DNA from: Daphnia pulex
Taxonomy: Eukaryota; Arthropoda; Branchiopoda; Diplostraca; Daphniidae
DNA length: 64,000 bases
NCBI RefSeq assembly: GCF_021134715.1
Contig: NC_060019.1
Location: forward strand, 7,750,001-7,814,000
Direction of reading: 5' to 3'
Both the position numbers and the translations under genes were made by a program. Positions 36,920 through 48,228 of the stretch are shown here, piece after piece (positions within the stretch are counted from its first letter, which is position 1; every line of letters starts with the position of its first letter). The notes under the pieces are model-generated. The model searched no databases and was not told the origin of the DNA. It was given only the letters and a program-made list of their open reading frames with translations.

Positions 36920-37390
36920 CAATTAGACGTCGGGTGCAGGTGACGCGTTAAAAATTATTACACTAATTCATAACTCATGTAAAATTTTGCGTCTAGTCTA
37001 CTGGAGCAAATCGCGATTCTCTACGTTTTTTAGTTTGAGGTATTAATTTGAAAAATAGTGGGTTGCCGAAAAATCGAACTAAATCCACTTTTACAGAACA
37101 TTTTGAAGTGGTTTTAGCACACGAGAAAACTGATAACCAAGGTCAAACAAAATTATTTTTTAAATAGTACCAAGCATTAGTTTTTACCTACTAATGATTG
37201 CAACTGGATAATCCAAAAATAGAATTTTTTCGACTTTGGAGTTTGGATGTCAGTTATGAACTAACACCCCTTTAAAATTTTCTGAAAAAGGGGACTTAGT
37301 TCGATTCTATGGCAAACAACCATTTTTAAAAATTAATATCACATAAACAATCAAACGTAATAAGTCAAACAAAAGTAAAATTTTGTGGTA
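36920..37390. mobile_element. Decayed relative of the 33.9-kb hairpin element
   Basis: The segment TAGTCTACTGGAGCAAATCGC followed by GATTCT (about 36995-37022), then CACTTTTACAGAACATTTTG and, in the other half, TTCTGAAAAAGGGGACTTAG, corresponds to the arms and centre of the 33881-34401 element, with much divergence and without intact ends. Confidence 0.5.
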
Positions 37391-38517
37391 GGGAACGTAC
37401 TGGCCGCCATCCGGGACCAAGTTGCGATCTTTTCGGTATCGACATGCCGTGTAATTAATTTTAGATTTAAACTTACCGCGAGTCTTCCTCCCCTGGTCAG
37501 GCAGCTATTATGAAAAATAAAACGTGAAACATTGGTGATGTCGCTAATAAACTCCAGCAGTGGTTGAAAGCCTTCCTCTGGGCTCTGGCTCTCCTCCCGG
37601 AGGGTATTTGTATTCCTAATCGTTCAGTTTAGTTCAGAGAAAATCTCGATTTTGGACGATTTTCAGTGTGCACATGAAATCGAACGTAAATTTAATGAGG
37701 ATAACAAAAATCAGGTTCTTTTTGAATTCGACGTTCAATAATTACCGATAATTACCACGCTAGAGATAAATTAGCAAAAATTATGAAAATAAGCTGTGTT
37801 CCCAAACATACAAGCGTAAGTTTTCGTACCAAATTTATATTGTTTTAAAATGTAGTTGACGATGTTTTCGGAAGTAATCCTTGAAAACGCCAATACAGTT
37901 CTTATGCAGCAAAATTAAAAAAAAGTTTCAGTCAATAACATCGAATAACATTTAGCGGTATGTGAAATGTTAGGGTCTGCTAGTTTGCACACGTCTCGTA
38001 TGAAGTGAAAGCAAGAAAGCAAATTTACATTAGAAATTGTTGGTTATTTACTTTTGTTCAGTAATAGAGTTCCAGAAAAGGATAAGTTGTATGATGTAAA
38101 CCGTCACCATACATGTCCTGGAAACCGTCGACGGTGACATGCAACTAGAATGACAATTTCATTTTTTCATACATATACATGTAAACTAAACAACAATCGG
38201 CAAACTCGATGAATATTTATATAATATAAGATTTCTAAAATTGGTCGTTCAGCATTCTGTGTGGCCAAACCTCAAATTTCAAAATCTTTAAAAAAAAACT
38301 AAAAATGCCAGGATAGTAAGTATTCTAGAAAAAAACAACAACAACAAAACGGAAACAAAACGCCTCACTTACCTTAACGTTGGTTGTTGCTAATTACTAG
38401 ACAAGATGGCCGAAAAGGTGTTTTGGTCTCGAAAGATAAGGAAGTGGCTAAAATTATATCCCATCCATGAAATAACATGTCTTTGTTGATCATTTATAGC
38501 TACTACAGAACACATTT
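37391..38517. other. Intergenic DNA, nothing recognised
   Basis: AT-rich sequence without a recognisable ORF; it includes the presumed 3' UTR of the Pol iota gene at its right end and a short CAA run near 38336. Confidence 0.5.
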
Positions 38518-40101
38518 TTACACTTTACGGAAGTACTGTAATAAGTTATTAGGTTTTTTGGTTGCGATTGGCTTCTTATTTTTCTCCCCAGCCAGCAGTT
38601 CCTTCTGGATCTCCACCGGGAGCTCGCGAAAAACTTGAGGATCGACACCTTTTGGACAATCAAAATCTGCTGACTGTTGGGAGGTGCTTGATGATGGTAT
38701 TTGACACTTCATATCTTCTAAAACTTCTTGACGGATGTCATCAGGTAATTCTTGGAGGACAGATTCGTCAAAGCGTCCACGCTTAGTTGGAGGTGGCAAA
38801 GTTTCGTTCGGTCGCGATGAACTAGTAAAATATTTGTTGATGGAATTTTTCGCTGGGCTTTCGATGCCAGAGGGAAAACCAGAGAACGAAATACCCAACA
38901 ATGTAACTTGCCACGATTCATCGCAATTTACTACCTTTTCGAAGAGATTCATTAGAGTCGTGATGACTTTTTTTTCTTGATTTTCACTTAACGGTCCTAA
39001 TGGCGCGTTGCTAGGAACTCCAGTCGTAAGATCTATTGCAGTCTGGCGGGCCTCTCTGACACTGTGATTGGTCGCATGTAATTTCCGAACTGTCAATTTA
39101 ACTTGACTTGGTCTACGGCCATCCTTCTCCACTAACTCCCAAACTCGATCTAGCAGGCACTTGAGCTTCTTGCGCACTTCAGTTTCACTTTTGATTGTAG
39201 GAAATCCATCTTCGGCTCCAATAGATTTCGGTCTGTCGGTTATTTTGACACGACTATCGTCGATCCCAAAACTCAGTTGTTGAATTTGGTTAGCTGTTTT
39301 GACTCCAAGTGCTTCAATAAGCTTAAACAAATCTGCTGCTTGAAGTTTTTCTATGGTGTCAATACCAAGAACCTCTAGTTTTCTGTTCATTGCTGAACCA
39401 ATTCCAGGAATATTTCTAGGATGCTTCAATGATTTCATCAAGTTTAAAGATGATGCTGAGAACAAGGTGGTTTGCTGATTTGGTTTATGGGTTGCTCCAA
39501 CCAATTTAGCTAGAAGCTTGTTACAAGCAATTCCAGCACAGGAGGTGATTCCAAGTTCACTTTTTAGTTGATTTCGCATTTCCTGAGCAATAATAGAACC
39601 TTCTTTTAGTCTGTCTGTACAACCACATGCACAAGTTTCATCACTGTTCTTTTCTTCGAAAATGTGTCCAGAAACTTCTGGTTTAATTTCAGGGGACTTG
39701 TTGATTTTGTGGGAAATGTCAATAAAATTTTCATCCAAGCCAAGTTTCTCCACAAATGGGCTGAACGATTGAAGAATTTGATAAATCTTCTCTGACATGT
39801 CTCTATACTTTTTCAAGTCCTCTCCATTTGCAAGTACTAAGGAAGGGCACTTTTCTAGTGCGGTCTTTATTGACATAAGTTTCTCAACACCCAGCGCTCT
39901 TGCTTCATAGTTACAGGTTACAACAATATTTTTCTGTTTGATACCAAGTGGTTTGCCACATAAAGATGGATTTAGAATCATTTCAACTTGGGCATAAAAA
40001 CAGTCGATATCTATATGGATGATAACGCGTTCATGTTTTTCACTTGACTGAATGGCAACACTATTGTACGAGAAATCGTCACCTAAATCTTCTTCCTCCA
40101 T
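38518..40101 (-). CDS. POLI: DNA polymerase iota, Y-family translesion polymerase
   Basis: A single uninterrupted ORF of 527 residues. The Y-family active site is intact: HIDIDCFYAQVE (metal ligand D31) and LGLDENFIDIS (D123, E124). Pol iota signatures include VVTCNYEARALGV, ANGEDLKKYRDMS and SCAGIACNKLLAKLVGATHKPNQ, in the order palm/fingers, thumb (HPRNIPGIGSAMNRKL), then little finger (about 290-415). Two ubiquitin-binding motifs of the ELPxxIQxEL type lie near residues 453-470 and 490-503. The last ten residues, NNLLQYFRKV, look like a PCNA-interacting PIP-box variant (LLxYF). The protein inserts nucleotides opposite DNA lesions at stalled forks. It is shorter than the human protein, mainly between little finger and UBM2. 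It is intronless, unlike every other multi-domain gene here, and is divergent from DPM3. Confidence 0.96.
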   Translation of the reverse strand: MEEEDLGDDFSYNSVAIQSSEKHERVIIHIDIDCFYAQVEMILNPSLCGKPLGIKQKNIVVTCNYEARALGVEKLMSIKTALEKCPSLVLANGEDLKKYRDMSEKIYQILQSFSPFVEKLGLDENFIDISHKINKSPEIKPEVSGHIFEEKNSDETCACGCTDRLKEGSIIAQEMRNQLKSELGITSCAGIACNKLLAKLVGATHKPNQQTTLFSASSLNLMKSLKHPRNIPGIGSAMNRKLEVLGIDTIEKLQAADLFKLIEALGVKTANQIQQLSFGIDDSRVKITDRPKSIGAEDGFPTIKSETEVRKKLKCLLDRVWELVEKDGRRPSQVKLTVRKLHATNHSVREARQTAIDLTTGVPSNAPLGPLSENQEKKVITTLMNLFEKVVNCDESWQVTLLGISFSGFPSGIESPAKNSINKYFTSSSRPNETLPPPTKRGRFDESVLQELPDDIRQEVLEDMKCQIPSSSTSQQSADFDCPKGVDPQVFRELPVEIQKELLAGEKNKKPIATKKPNNLLQYFRKV

Positions 40102-40469
40102 TTCGGAAAGAGTAAGGAAAAAGTTTAAACAAACAATAACAATTCAACTACCGGCAAATGACAGCACTGTAGTGTCGTCTGCTTTGTTACTATGAGCCCG
40201 AAGCGCAAAGAAAATGAAAATTCATTATTTCAAAATATTTCATAAGCTAATTGATTATTTTCTGATTGAAATGAAGAAAACTTAAAAAATGAATTAGTGT
40301 TGTTTTAAAATATCACGAAATAATAAAGATAACCATATGAAAATGATCAAGTATTTCAGGCAACTATGCAGAAATTCATGACATTTGATTTTTACATGAC
40401 ACGCCAGCAAATTCTTTTCTTTCTGTCATTCGTTTTTTCTCCTTGTTGTCATTCTGTCAATTATTCACT
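40102..40469. promoter_or_regulatory. Divergent promoter region between POLI and DPM3
   Basis: Only 368 bases separate the two start codons, which face away from each other, so both core promoters must lie here or overlap the 5' UTRs. No TATA box in either direction is convincing. Confidence 0.6.
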
Positions 40470-40817
40470 ATGACAAAATTGGTTGAATGGTTGGGTGGTG
40501 CAGGCTTGTTTGCTGGTGTTTGGGCTTACCTCTTTATCAGTACACCAGTTGGAAACTCTAGCGACTTTGCCCGGCATTTCGTTCTGTTCCTACCATTTTA
40601 CGTATTACTCGCATTCGCAGTAAGTTTTGTTTTTATATGATATGGTGCGTATTATCTATAGCAATTTTTTCCCTCATTATTGCAGGTGATTTCTGTTTCA
40701 ATAATTGCTTGGAGAGTCTACACATTTAATGACTGCGAGGAGGCTGCCAAAGAGCTAAAACAAGAGATAGTTGATGCCAAAGCTGACCTCATAAAAAAAG
40801 GATTCAAACTAGACTAA
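40470..40817 (+). CDS. DPM3: Dolichol-phosphate mannosyltransferase subunit 3
   Basis: Two exons, 40470-40619 and 40686-40817, in phase 0 with GTAAGT and TTGCAG borders, give 93 residues, the usual DPM3 length. MTKLVEWLGG at the start, two hydrophobic helices (about 9-26 and 39-60) and the C-terminal coiled region FNDCEEAAKELKQEI then DAKADLIKKGFKLD match DPM3. It anchors the catalytic subunit DPM1 in the ER membrane for synthesis of dolichol-phosphate-mannose, the mannose donor for N-glycans, GPI anchors and O-mannosylation. An upstream TTG-initiated extension was rejected; the ATG matches the family start. Confidence 0.95.
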
Positions 40818-41394
40818 AACATGATACTCTTTTCCACTTTGTATTGACTGATTGCATTTTCCTCAAAATACACATTCCTCAAAATCTGAAAGTGTTTTGA
40901 GGACAGCTAAAATTGTTAGTGAGATTTGATAGTTCCATTTCTTAACACACTTCCATTAAAAGAAGTTTGTCAGACCTGCAAGACAAGACAATGTAATGTA
41001 CACAGCTTTGGAATCCCCATAAGCATTAAAAAGCACTAATGAAACAACAAAATATTCTCTTACACTACAGTCCTCTTTGCTGTCAAGAGATGTGCAATGC
41101 ACAGAAAAGTTAATTGTTTCTTCTATTTAAACAGATTTAAAAAGTGAAATGTTCAATATAGGAAAAGTCAGAAATTAGTTTCCACTGTAAGGCCTTGTCA
41201 AATGATTACAAAAACATAAAATTCATCACAAGAGTGTCAAGCAACCTTGTCATTCACACACTAAGGCAGTATTATCTGGTATCTATAGCTTTCATGCTAC
41301 TTCCTTACTCTAAGAGATAAATCAACAGAATCATATAAATAGTAAGGAATAAAAATGTTGCATAGACACTTCGTAATTACGAAAGATTGCAATT
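40818..41394. other. Convergent 3' region of DPM3 and egalitarian
   Basis: Both 3' UTRs must end in these 577 bases. ATTAAA at about 41026 is a possible poly(A) signal for DPM3. No ORF recognised. Confidence 0.5.
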
Positions 41395-44300
41395 CTACTG
41401 AAACTGGGCAGGTTTCGTCTTTTTGGGTGAAGGCGTTAGGCAAATATCCGAGGCAGAAGTGTCCCCCTCAGGGAAATAGACTTTGGTGATTACTATGTCA
41501 CCGGTGGAAAGTGTTTGACAGCCAACATCTGACATATACCTCCCGGGAAGAGAGTCGCGCTGCAAAACGTACTTGGTAGTGCTATGGCAATCGCAATTAC
41601 AACAGCTGCTACTCAGTTCACTAGAAGACAGCGTGATGGACGAAGGGCTGCTCGCTGTGGCAGCCGATAGGATAGCTTCGAGACGTTCAATCTTATCCAT
41701 TTTTTCAATGCGCTGGTCAGACAAAATCTCATCTACTAGCTGCATTGATGCGGTTAGGCTCAGGCTTGAATAAGGTGACCGAACCGAGCTAGAAGGCGAC
41801 AGAGGACAGCCTAAGGAAAAAAATAAGTACGATACAAAATTGGTCAACATGTAGGTGAACATTTCATCAATCACATACCATTCGAACCAATGAGCGAAGT
41901 TTCAGGCGATGTTTTTTCGCTGCTTCCTTGCGAATCCAGACTTCGTGATTCGCCATCGGCAGTAGGTGATTCGTTGCCATCATTAGCGTCGTCACTGGTA
42001 CCCCCCAGTGAGTTCTGCTGTTGATCTTGTCTTTTAGACTGAAGCTTTTCAAGTTTCTTAGCCACTTTGTAAGATCCATCAAGCTTTTCCCTTTCTTCTT
42101 CAGTCAAATCCAAATGCCTTAAAACGAAAACGGTATTGAAAAATATGAAATAATCTAATATGCAAATACCGGCAAATTTTTATTACCTAAGTAATCGGAT
42201 TTCTCGGTTGCTAAGCACAACCCCCTTCCCCTGCACGGCAGCTAACTTCTGGCGCAACTCCAAGACCTCCATTTCCATCTTGCGCTCTTTTTTGCTTCTT
42301 TTCACTTCATCAGGTTGCAGCAAGGCAAGCAAGTTTTCGGCGCATAGTTCCTCCAACAGCGGGCGGAATTCAGGCTTCACAGTGTTGTTGAGCAAGTCGT
42401 AAAGGTGCGGAACTAGTGGCATCACGTCATAAGCCGCGTATAAAATCATGTCCCTAGTCAGCGGTCTTCGGGCCCAAAAACGCTGATCTCGTTTATAGAT
42501 AGTCTTGACCAATTCTACAATAAATAGAAAGTAAAAACATTATATTGGAACTAAATTTCGAGGCTAGTGATCATCAGCAGCATAGACGCGCATGCGGTGG
42601 CCGGTGAACAGTTGGGAAGCGTAAAGTATCCACAACCAAAATACTGGCTCAATCGACCTATTATCCGATATGCGGAAGTGAAGCCCTACTTCCCCAACCC
42701 CCTTTCAAATCCTTTCTCCAACCACCAGCCCACAGGGAATAATTGCTACATTTCCTATAGTAGTCGGAGCACTAGGCTATTCAGTAAATCCGTAAAAGTG
42801 CTAGACAATGGGCCGACAAGTCATATAACAGCTTTGGTCAACAGAAGGGGTATAGAGGGTGGGGACATCTACTACTCTCCCAAACAATGACACCAACAGA
42901 AAAAAGCAGCTTACCTTTGAACGGATTAGTAGGTAGATCGTAATTTTCACACATAGCGTTCAAACTAGTCGTCTTGACTTTATGTACTGCACGACCCGTC
43001 TCTTGCAACTGGACGACAGCATGTGCAGCCTATTTTCATTCAAAAGAGGCCAAATTAATTGATTCGATTTACAATGCGGTCAAGCATGCAGTTCGTCAGT
43101 TATGCTTCAGCCTAGGGCGCAAGTAGGAGTAATTTAATACCTGTGTGTCGAATACGTTTTCCAATTTCACATTCCAGCCCAAATTCAAAGCTGCACTATC
43201 ATTTTTGCAGTCATGACAGACCTGAATATTTGTTTTTATGCAATTAGTAATTATATATAATACTTAATTTCCAGTGAGCTAGTAGTACCTTGACGATTTC
43301 TTTAGATATAATCAAGTTGGCAAGCATTCCTTGACTCATAATGGCTGGGCAAGTAATCAAATCGAAAATGTAAATAACACCAGAAGGGAGTCCAATCACA
43401 GCCAATGTTACCTAGAAAATATATGGACATTGAGAATTAGTCTAGTGGCACATGGGATCGATTCGCTAAATCTAGAGTAATACCTCTCCGTTGTTACCAC
43501 CGACATTGACACCTTCGAGGTCTAACGAGACGACTTTCTGGGAACTCATTATATCGTTAACAACAACAATACTTTCTTTAGTTGAACTGATGACCCGTGT
43601 TGACTGAAGGACTCGCATTTTGGACGGAGAGGTTACTTCTTTTGTAGGAGATTCGTGCCCAGCAGGAGTCCTATCACGACCAGTGTTTTCTGCTAAGGTT
43701 TTCATTACAATTGAATTGACACGTTGCTTGAGACTCTGTTTTTCCTGGGAAGATTGCAGTGAAGGAGGAGGCGAAAACGAAGTTAGCTCTTGAGTCTTGG
43801 TAACGTGCGGCGCCTCAGTAATCTCAGCTGCTTTTCGGAGATTGTAGGGAATGATGTCAACAATATTTGCTTGGACATGGAAAATGTTGGAATGCAGCTT
43901 GAAGAATGTGGTCAAGTCATGACTTGTGCTGAAAAGATTGACCCATGATTCTCTAGGATAGCTTTTCGTAACAGCTTCCAACAATTCTTCAACATGCTTT
44001 GGTCCATTCCTTTCTACAAACATTCTGAAATATATCAAAAACTAAAAACAAATAGAGGTTACTAACCATCTTCTGTGCATTTAAAATTAAGAAATTAATC
44101 TTACCTTATTTGTTAGTTCTGGGTCCAGCTTGATCTGCTCAAGTTCTTTGAAAGGTTTGATCTCCATGCCTTCGTATTCTTTCAGGAAGATAGACTCGTC
44201 ATGCATAATGAATACTTCAGGATGTCTTTCCAGGAAATCTTTAAACTCTCGAATGTGCTGTCCAGTTATGTGGCGAATTTCAGGAGAAGCTTGTGAGCGA

Positions 44301-44683
44301 TGACCAAGCAGACTTCTCATAGGAACTTCAATGCCAGCTCCATACTGCTGCATCTTGTTGTGGAAATAATCTACAGCTTCCTGTTCGTAGTCTCGTTTAC
44401 CATTTGAATTTTGCTGGTTTCTGCTTGAATCAGGACCAGTCAGAACAGCTGCTGTAACAAAGTCTCCATCAACAGTAAATACTGATGGATACTGCGAAAG
44501 AAACTTCTTCAATCCAGATTGTGAGCCACCTGCAATTTGTCTCATAGTTTTAGTAAAACCTTTTGAGCCAAATTGACAGCTCAAATCGTGAAGTGACCTC
44601 GGCTGCCCCCGTTCCAACAGTCGTTCCAGAAAAAAAAGTAATGTCATATTTCTCACGACATCATAGTCGTTAGTCGACTCCAT
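41395..44683 (-). CDS. egl: Egalitarian, BicD/dynein mRNA-cargo adaptor with a 3'-5' exonuclease fold
   Basis: Eight exons fit in phase: 44105-44683, 43484-44041, 43289-43411, 43141-43221, 42915-43029, 42187-42514, 41879-42117, 41395-41810, giving 812 residues. The N-terminus holds three homologous helical repeats (LLFFLERLLERGQPRSLHDL; EAVDYFHNKMQQYG; YFRMFVERNGPKHVEELLEA). A DEDDy exonuclease domain follows (about 360-570): VVSLDLEGVN, VCHDCKNDSAALN, then ILYAAYDVMPLVPHLYDLL, so the acidic residues and the tyrosine are all present. The tail has charged coiled sequence, Ser-rich stretches and SDVGCQTL near residue 770, which fits a dynein light chain LC8 motif. In Drosophila, Egl links localising mRNAs to Bicaudal-D and dynein and is needed for oocyte fate. 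The 44041 acceptor was chosen over TTTCAG at 44025 because only it keeps the phase. Confidence 0.93.
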
Positions 44684-46674
44684 AACTGATTTGAGTACTA
44701 CTTTACAAGAAATTTATCTACAGCTAAAAGATTCAAGAGTCAGACTAATAAAACAATAAAAAAAAATGTAACTCAATCTGGAGACGAGTGTGTCACGGGA
44801 GGCAGCAGGGTTGAAGTTAAAATGAAGGCAAGAATCTCTCCCTCAGCCCAGACTGGGAATTCGATCCGCCCAGAACTAGCAGCTGACTGCTACTAACTTT
44901 TGTTTTAAGGTCGGTTCCGTGAAGACATAGACAAAGAATAAAAGAGGGGGATCTTCACGAATCACGGTGGTACATGGGCAACTATTTCCTGTCTTGGTAT
45001 AGGGAGGAGCTTATTGCGATGCAAGCGTTAGCCATTGGACTAGAGAAGTCAGCTGACTGACATACCTATCAATGAAAATAAAGCCTACACATTTGGCCAC
45101 ATCCCCATGACAAATGTTGAAAACAGTGTTTCCATGGAGAAGATGCTATGAATTTGCTTTTACTCTATGATATATTTGGTTCAGCAACCACACGAATAAA
45201 TCTATTCGTGCAATTAATCGATTTACTAGGAACTTTTACAGTTTACTATGCTTTTCTAAATTGTGTCAGTTTTCAACAGAAAACAAACCTGTTTCTTTTT
45301 CAGGTTTAAAACAAAACTACACAATTAGCAGAACAAAGTTGGCCTTGATGGAATTTATCCCGGAAGTAATGATATTACTATCTCTCATCAAAACACAACA
45401 CGATAAAAGCGTGCTATGGGATTTTAACCGTAATACACGTAGCTTGTCTCATTATCAATTCTTAAAAATAAATGCTCGATCAGCTGAGAAAATTCCATTT
45501 AAAATAATTACGAAGAATCTAAAAAAACCGCTAATTTTCCATAATTTAACATGTCACTATCAATCACAATTCTTAACATGCAAGGAAAATATAAATAATT
45601 CCATTCCATCACAGAAGCTGTGAATAAGTATGCAAAACAGTCGGCTGTCTTTTTATTGTATAGTTACTAACAGAAACATGCCCGCAATCCGCATGCGTAG
45701 CCTGCCAGAACAAGAAGACGAAAGCGCCGCAGAAACTAAACGCACACTGGCGCTAGTGAACATATCATAATCTAATCTTTATAAATTCTCTATATATTTT
45801 GAGATCGTTGCTCTTGACTCGTCTATAAACGATACCTTGTAGCCAAGTGCCTAAGGTATTTCCACCACAAAGTTCCAGATTCTAGATCCCCCATCGCTGT
45901 AATCGAATAAAGGACTTGTTGTATCAAGAGGCCGATGCATTCATGCAACAAATCGTGTTTAAGCGCTAACCGCAGATCCAGAAGAATGGTTTCACAGCGG
46001 GATTTTTTTCACATATACTGTACGTACTCCATTTCATTATTTGTATAAGGTACGACAAGGTTTGTTTATAAGGGTCAAGTGCACTTAATAATAACATTGT
46101 TATTGATCGGCCGCATAAACAATCCTACTACGTTCTAACATTTTTTTTTCTCAATATTTCACCGCAGTAGTCCCGATTGCATCATGGCACTTGAAAACAT
46201 ATTCGATTTTAAGCTTACAAAAACAAGTCAGCGCCTTTCTCAGCACACACGGATTCCGTTTCGGATACGTATGCAATTATTTCAGTTCGAGCCGCTAACT
46301 GAAGCGCGAGACCCACGTGAACATGAAAAATGTAAGCTTCTAGATTACTAGAATTCCCTCGAGGCTATATCTACTTGACGGAGCGACAGCCGTGTGAACA
46401 TTTACTTTTGTGTGACGGTAGCTCTCAACACTTGGTTGCCCTTCGCCAAACACTTTAATTCACGCGTTCAGTTTACACCCAACTGGTGAATTCCGCCATC
46501 TAGTGTTATCACAAAAAAGTCGTTATTTTAAGAAGTAAAAAACCATTAAACAAGCGTTCATGAACGTTACACTTGCATGTGTATGAAATACAAATGAAAT
46601 ATTATTTCTGGACACAAACATAGACACAATAGAAGAGCAATTTAACCTAATTTATATGTTTAACTAGTCAAATT
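44684..46674. other. Upstream of egalitarian / downstream of MANF
   Basis: It contains the egl promoter side, a possible tRNA-derived SINE (44860-45050), a CTCF-like site (46493-46506) and the MANF 3' UTR side. A 120-codon frame at 45261-45623 (+) has no domain and no coding character and was not annotated. Confidence 0.45.
44860..45050 (-). mobile_element. Possible tRNA-derived SINE
   Basis: On the minus strand, TCTAGTCCAATGGCTAACGC (about 45046-45027) resembles an RNA polymerase III A box and D-arm. About 165 bases later, CTGGGCGGATCGAATTCCCAG resembles a T-arm with a B box inside. The A-B distance is longer than in an ordinary tRNA, so it is either a SINE with an insertion or a chance pair. 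No second copy was found in the window. Confidence 0.3.
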
Positions 46675-47395
46675 TCATAAGTCTTCCCTGACGTATTTAG
46701 GTTTGAGAACTTCTATTCTCTTGATGAAGTCTCCTTTTTCGATACAATCTTCACAGGTTTCATCCCAGTCGCTCAAAATCTTTTTCAAATCACGAACTTT
46801 AAGTTTTTTCAAATCAACGGTTTTAACGTCAATGCTCTTTTCTAAATGACAAAATCAAAATTCAGATATTTGTTCATTAACAAGTGTGAATAATAATCAA
46901 ATACCAAATCTCAAGTCACAAATCTGGTTGTCCTTTTTCTTGAGCTTCTCGCAAACTTTGTCAACAGGTGTAGACCAAGACAGGGGTTTAGCCATTTCAC
47001 TTAGAATTCCAGTAGCTGACTCTTCCAAGCCTCCGAGATAGTAACACTACATGTATAAATGTGAAATTATTACCATTTATGTGAAAATTGTTAAATCAAT
47101 GTTTTAAACTTACAAATCTGTGTTCTTTATTTTTAGCTGTTTTACAATAGGTTCTGAATTTGTTTTCAATGACTTTTGAGTCTTTCTTTTCATCTGATGT
47201 CAATCCGGCTGAAAATTTTTCAACAACAGCAAAGCAAACTGTAACACAAAGAAAAAAATGTTTATCCTTTCTTATATAATTAGTCATTTTTAAATGATAA
47301 AAAAGCAAACCTTCACAATCTGATGCTTTGAGTGCATAACTTTCAAAGATGGCAAAGATGGAGAGAAAAAATCCGCATAATATTAGCTTGTTCAT
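46675..47395 (-). CDS. MANF: MANF/ARMET, ER-stress neurotrophic factor
   Basis: Four exons in phase: 47311-47395, 47114-47238, 46905-47046, 46675-46841, giving 172 residues. A signal peptide ([21 protein letters not shown]) precedes the saposin-like N-domain with [12 protein letters not shown], a lone Cys in [35 protein letters not shown], and the SAP-like C-domain with a CEDC (CXXC) motif. All eight family cysteines are present. It ends in REDL, an ER-retention variant of KDEL/RTDL. MANF is an ER-resident and secreted protein of the unfolded protein response that binds BiP/GRP78 and supports dopaminergic neurons in flies. The ATG was chosen because it directly opens the signal peptide. Confidence 0.95.
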
Positions 47396-48228
47396 TTTGT
47401 TTTTTAAATGCAATCGAACACAGACAGTCTAAATAATAATTATAAATCAAATTTTCGTAAAAAACTTTGCACGTCCAACTCAGGCAAGTTCTTTCTGTAC
47501 AACTGTCGAATGATGTAGTCGGAAGTCCTGTCAAAGAATAGCAGACAGAAATCTGCCGGTCGACCCTTCCTCTGCTTGCCACGTCTCTGGGAACACGTTC
47601 GTTGATTTCATTGGTCGGGTGGCATGACTGGCATCAACATCGTAAAAAAAGGAAAAATATTTTTTCCAACATTTATTTCTCAAAATCTTTTTGACGCGCG
47701 CATTTTAATAACATGTGGTGAAATTTCGATTTCTGTTTTATAAAATTTTATAGTTGTTGACCCATTTTTTATAAAACATTTTATCTAGAAATTGCGTCAG
47801 ATTATTGTAAATATTATTATCACGAAATTCACGACAGAATTCTTAAATTCGAATTGATAATGCGACAGTAGGTTATGTAAGTTAATTTCATTAAGCGCTT
47901 ATACACAATTTAAATAATAACCTGAAACAATATTCACGAAATAATCCGTGTTCGAGCCCGCGGCAGAAGCGGTAAATAGCCTTGGGCGCATGGTTTTTAG
48001 TGGCGGAAACGAGGTATACAATTTGTATAGCCTTCACGAAGATCGCTGAAGGCCATCTTGCTTAAGAATGAGCCAGCAAAGGTGAGCTCATATACCTGTG
48101 TGTATACAACACATCTAGAAGAAGAGAAAGGCACAAAGGCAGTCAGGTGTTGGCGAGCGTTGTGACTAGAACATTTGTTAGAAGGGAAGATTTTTCTTCT
48201 TATAGTTTGGTGCTTTAATCCCACGATA
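47396..48228. other. Divergent intergenic region between MANF and the 106-residue gene
   Basis: 833 bases with the MANF promoter at the left. No coding exon recognised. Confidence 0.5.
47578..47614 (-). promoter_or_regulatory. UPRE-like and CCAAT elements upstream of MANF
   Basis: On the minus strand AGACGTGGC (47586-47578) is one base from the XBP1/ATF6 element TGACGTGG, about 185 bases upstream of the MANF ATG. A CCAAT box (47614-47610) lies 24 bases further up. MANF genes of other animals are induced by XBP1/ATF6, so an element of this kind is expected; this one is identified by motif only. Confidence 0.4.

Noticed and set aside
44025-44038. Acceptor TTTCAG for egalitarian exon 2
   Set aside because: Would break the reading phase with exon 1; the acceptor before 44041 keeps it.
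45261-45623. 120-codon plus-strand ORF
   Set aside because: No domain, AT-driven composition, no splice or start context.
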